Source: Campylobacteraceae bacterium
GTDB taxonomy: Bacteria; Campylobacterota; Campylobacteria; Campylobacterales; Sulfurovaceae
Direction: 5' to 3'
Assembly: GCA_027083075.1 (NCBI GenBank)
Contig: JALWQQ010000031.1
Location: 1-8,577 of the forward strand
DNA: 8,577 nucleotides
Made by a program: the position numbers and the translations under genes. Of this stretch, positions 6,149 to 8,577 are shown piece after piece (positions within the stretch are counted from its first letter, which is position 1; every line of letters starts with the position of its first letter). Below the pieces are notes generated by a model. The model was given only the letters and a program-made list of their open reading frames with translations, was not told where the DNA came from and searched no databases.

Positions 6149-6408
6149 AACACACCGAGCGGGTGTTGAAAAATATGTCATTTTGTTACTTTTTGGCATC
6201 GAGAAAGGATTTGCTCATACATTTCTGTTTTATCCGAGTATGGGGCTTTTCCTTCATGCCTACACCACCACCGAACAGATCGACAAAGTCAAGCAACATC
6301 GATACATCGGCAGTCATCTCACTGCAAACAAAGTCACAGAATGGAAATCTGCTTTTTGGGCGGTGAGAAAATTTAAGATTCAATGCCGACCCTATCAGCG
6401 GATCACTT
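6149..6408. other. Stretch between yraN and formate dehydrogenase without a confident gene
   Basis: Open frames exist on both strands here: minus 6383-6186 (65 residues, TTG start, including MLLDFVDLFGGGVGMKEK) and plus 6183-6464 (93 residues, including MGLFLHAYTTTEQIDKVKQ), the latter running into the 3' end of the formate dehydrogenase gene. Neither has a good ribosome-binding site and I recognise neither product. The base composition is visibly more AT-rich than the flanking genes. It could hold a decayed gene or a short lineage-specific one. No T-tailed hairpin follows the formate dehydrogenase stop at 6409. Confidence 0.4.
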
Positions 6409-8526
6409 TTAACTACACGCTACCTCATCGCCGACGGGGATCACATCGACCTTCACGGACTTAAAGCGTGCGGTCATTACCAGCGCATCGCACTCGTCGC
6501 CAAAGAGCGCATTGATGCGGCTTTTGGCATGGTGGAAGGTGCAAAAGAGCGTGCGGGGGCGCACCTTGTCGGTATAGACTACCTTGAGTGCTTCGCTCTC
6601 GCCGTACTTACTTTTGAGGATCACCCGATCGCCGAATTTGCCCTCATCCTCGATGGGAGCAAGGAGGATATCTTCGTCATATTTAGTGTCGAGTCGGTTG
6701 CTGCGTTTGGTCTGTGCAGCATTGTTGTAGTGCGCTAGTGTTCTGCCGGTTGTCAGATAGTACCCCTCCAAGCCCTCTTTATAGAAGCGCTTTTCAAGGA
6801 TCTCTTTGACCATACCGCGCAATTCGTAAGGGTGGTAGGCGTAACGCCCCAAGCCATCTTCGGTGCGAAAGTCAAGCAGATGCAGCACCGGCGTATCGTC
6901 GTCGTGTATCGGCCACTGCATCCCGCGCTTGCTGTGGCGTTTGAGCCGATAGTACGCTGCGCCGCCGAAGCGCTTCGGCGCCTTTTGACGCACTTCGTTC
7001 CATACATCTTCGGTACTCCCAAAGGCAAATTTTTCACCATCACCCATCTTTTGCGCGATCATCTGCAGCACCTCCCAATCATCAGGCAAGTCCGACGCCA
7101 CCAAGGGTTGAGAGAGGTGCAGTCTACGCATCGCATTGACATAAACACCGGTCTTTTCATACGCCGAGCGCACCCCGATCACCATATCCGCCATCTTGGC
7201 GGTTTCGACCATAAAGAGATCCATCACTAGTAAAAACTCAAGCTGCTTGAGTGCCTTTTTGCTCTTGTTGACATTGGGATGAATGTGCGCGATATCTTCG
7301 CCCATGTTTAGCAGCGCTTTGATCTTGCCCTCGAACATCCCCTCTACCATCTGCGGCGTCATCCAACCGATCGTTTCGGGCTTCTCATAATCGGGTGCAA
7401 AATAAGGCATACAGCCCATATCGCACGCACCTTGGACATTGTTTTGCCCGCGAAGCGGCATCAGCCCCGCACCAGTTTTGCCGACATTGCCTGTCAGAAG
7501 TGCCAGATGCGTGATCGCCATCACCGCATACGAACCGTCGATATGCTCGGTGATCCCAAGCCCCCAAAAGATCATCGACTTTTTAACCGCATATTCGCGT
7601 GCGATATTGGGGATCATCTTGGCAAGATTTTCGTAGCCTTCGATCTTTTCGAAAAACTTCGGATCGGTATAGGGGTCGCTGAGGATCTTCTCTTTGAACG
7701 CCTCGAAACCTACGGTGCGGCTTTTGATAAACTCGGCGTTATAGAGCTCCTCTTCGATGATGACGCGTGCCATCATATTGAGGATCAACAGATTGGCCTC
7801 GTGGGGGATGATGCAGTTGTATTTGGCAAGCTTGGCAAGCTTGGTTTCGCGTACATCGATGACGGCAAGATTGTTGAGCTTCTTGGCTTGCGCCACAATG
7901 CGATTGGCGATGATCGGGTGTGCTTCTATCGTATTAGAGCCAATCACGATCATAAACTCGGTTTCGTAGATATCGTTATAGGGGTTGGTCGCCGCCCCTT
8001 CGCCGATAGTGGTGCGCATCCCTTTGAGACTCGGCGCATGACAGACACGCCCGCAGTTATCGACATGCGGTGAGTGCATCGTTTCGCGTGTAAATTTTTG
8101 CATCGCATAGGCGCTTTCGCAGTTGGTGCGCGCACCCCCTACCGCACAAAAGCTCTCGCCGCCGTATGTCTCTTTGATCTCGTTAAACTTAACTGCGGCG
8201 ATAGCAGTAGCGGTCTCAAGATCGCAGGTGTAGTAGTCGGGGTGAAACTCCATAGGGGTCAGCTTGTCGCCAAAGCGCTCCATGAGATGCGGGTTGCGCT
8301 GCATAAAGCTGCGCTTGATGCGCGGTTCGCGTACGCGATCTTTGGCTTCGACGAAGTCGTAGCCGTACTTGCCTTTGATGCAGAGCTTTCCTTCGGAGAC
8401 CACGCCATCCTTTTGGGCGAAGATCTTGACGATGCGATTTTCTTCCACCACACCGGTAATGTCGCAACCGACACCGCAATAGGTACAGACGCTCTCGATC
8501 TCTTTGCGCTCGGGCTTTCGGCTCAT
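6409..8526 (-). CDS. Formate dehydrogenase catalytic (alpha) subunit, molybdopterin, Cys type, cytoplasmic
   Basis: A 705-residue member of the DMSO-reductase/FdhF superfamily that interconverts formate and CO2 at a Mo or W bis-MGD centre. The [4Fe-4S] ligands are C14-x2-C17-x3-C21-x27-C49 (CTYCGVGC, later KLCIKGKYG). The active site reads DNCGRVCHAPS: Cys162 (codon TGT) replaces the selenocysteine of E. coli FdhF, followed by the conserved His163. The catalytic Arg is R359 in LRGQNNVQGACDMG. GSNTIEAHPI (197-206) and the C-terminal dinucleotide-binding domain from about residue 586 (GYYLTTGRTLAHYNN) complete the fold. There is no twin-arginine signal and no N-terminal ferredoxin-like extension, so it is cytoplasmic and needs a separate electron partner not seen here. 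The ATG at 8526 has a GGGG-type ribosome site about 7 nt upstream. Upstream genes lie outside the window. Nitrate reductase or another paralogue is less likely given the RVCHAPS and RGQNNVQG motifs. Confidence 0.92.
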   Translation of the reverse strand: MSRKPERKEIESVCTYCGVGCDITGVVEENRIVKIFAQKDGVVSEGKLCIKGKYGYDFVEAKDRVREPRIKRSFMQRNPHLMERFGDKLTPMEFHPDYYTCDLETATAIAAVKFNEIKETYGGESFCAVGGARTNCESAYAMQKFTRETMHSPHVDNCGRVCHAPSLKGMRTTIGEGAATNPYNDIYETEFMIVIGSNTIEAHPIIANRIVAQAKKLNNLAVIDVRETKLAKLAKYNCIIPHEANLLILNMMARVIIEEELYNAEFIKSRTVGFEAFKEKILSDPYTDPKFFEKIEGYENLAKMIPNIAREYAVKKSMIFWGLGITEHIDGSYAVMAITHLALLTGNVGKTGAGLMPLRGQNNVQGACDMGCMPYFAPDYEKPETIGWMTPQMVEGMFEGKIKALLNMGEDIAHIHPNVNKSKKALKQLEFLLVMDLFMVETAKMADMVIGVRSAYEKTGVYVNAMRRLHLSQPLVASDLPDDWEVLQMIAQKMGDGEKFAFGSTEDVWNEVRQKAPKRFGGAAYYRLKRHSKRGMQWPIHDDDTPVLHLLDFRTEDGLGRYAYHPYELRGMVKEILEKRFYKEGLEGYYLTTGRTLAHYNNAAQTKRSNRLDTKYDEDILLAPIEDEGKFGDRVILKSKYGESEALKVVYTDKVRPRTLFCTFHHAKSRINALFGDECDALVMTARFKSVKVDVIPVGDEVACS

Positions 8527-8551
8527 CGTCGACCCCCATTAGATAAATTTC

Positions 8552-8566
8552 GGATAAAGTTTATCC
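8552..8566. promoter_or_regulatory. Perfect 15-bp palindrome upstream of formate dehydrogenase
   Basis: GGATAAA-G-TTTATCC, with 7-bp perfect arms about a single central base, ends 25 nt before the ATG at 8526. It is a plausible operator for a dimeric regulator. The minus-strand TAATAT just upstream of it could be a -10, which would put transcription start within the palindrome. It does not match the FNR/CRP consensus. The adjoining upstream region is outside the window. Confidence 0.45.
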
Positions 8567-8577
8567 CATATTAAACT

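Noticed and set aside
6149..6175. ACACC-GAGCG-GGTGT hairpin upstream of yraN
   Set aside because: The stem is 5 bp and no T-tract follows on either strand; it may be chance sequence in the promoter region.
8041..8043. Possible selenocysteine (TGA) codon in formate dehydrogenase
   Set aside because: The active-site codon on the minus strand is TGT (Cys162) and the frame is open throughout, so no recoding is needed.
7432..8574. Two long plus-strand open frames (213 and 166 codons) antisense to formate dehydrogenase
   Set aside because: The minus strand encodes every cofactor and catalytic motif of the enzyme in one frame. The antisense frames are low-complexity mirror products.

Overview
The window looks like a chromosomal piece of a Campylobacterota (epsilonproteobacterial) genome, probably a free-living chemolithotroph of the Sulfurovum/Sulfurimonas/Nitratifractor kind. 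The reasons are the protein flavour (inference, no search was run), the purF-dapB adjacency and trxA-trxB pairing known from Campylobacter jejuni, promoters recognisable mainly by a TATAAT -10 with no clear -35, and a large cytoplasmic-type molybdenum formate dehydrogenase. Nine complete genes and one gene cut by the window edge are supported. All but one are on the minus strand, so the window reads best from right to left.

Right to left: 8526-6409 encodes a Cys-type formate dehydrogenase catalytic subunit, with a 15-bp palindrome just upstream of its start. A stretch of about 290 bp without a confident gene follows. Next come yraN (6116-5772) and, converging on it with an 11-bp overlap, a small multi-pass membrane protein (5252-5782, the only plus-strand gene). 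The membrane protein shares a compact divergent promoter, with overlapping -10 boxes, with a phytanoyl-CoA-dioxygenase-like Fe(II)/2-oxoglutarate oxygenase (5170-4388). Then comes a two-gene cassette that looks like a toxin-antitoxin operon: a DUF6516/TumE-like small protein (4330-3980) overlapping a winged-HTH regulator (3989-3621) by 10 bp, preceded by a perfect 7+7 bp inverted repeat that is a good operator candidate.

The left third is housekeeping: trxA (3506-3186), trxB (2915-1965), dapB (1965-1192) and purF (1048 to beyond the left edge). trxB and dapB share one base (TGATG) and are probably translationally coupled. trxA and trxB form the thioredoxin disulfide-reduction system. DapB makes tetrahydrodipicolinate for lysine and peptidoglycan. 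PurF starts purine synthesis.

The most unexpected structure is between trxA and trxB: positions 3016-3190 form one large imperfect palindrome (84-nt arms, 57/84 ungapped matches, 7-nt loop). It starts at the trxA stop codon and is not explained by any gene. The best candidates for something under-described are this fold-back element and the TumE/TumA-like cassette with its operator. No tRNA, rRNA, CRISPR array or insertion sequence was recognised.
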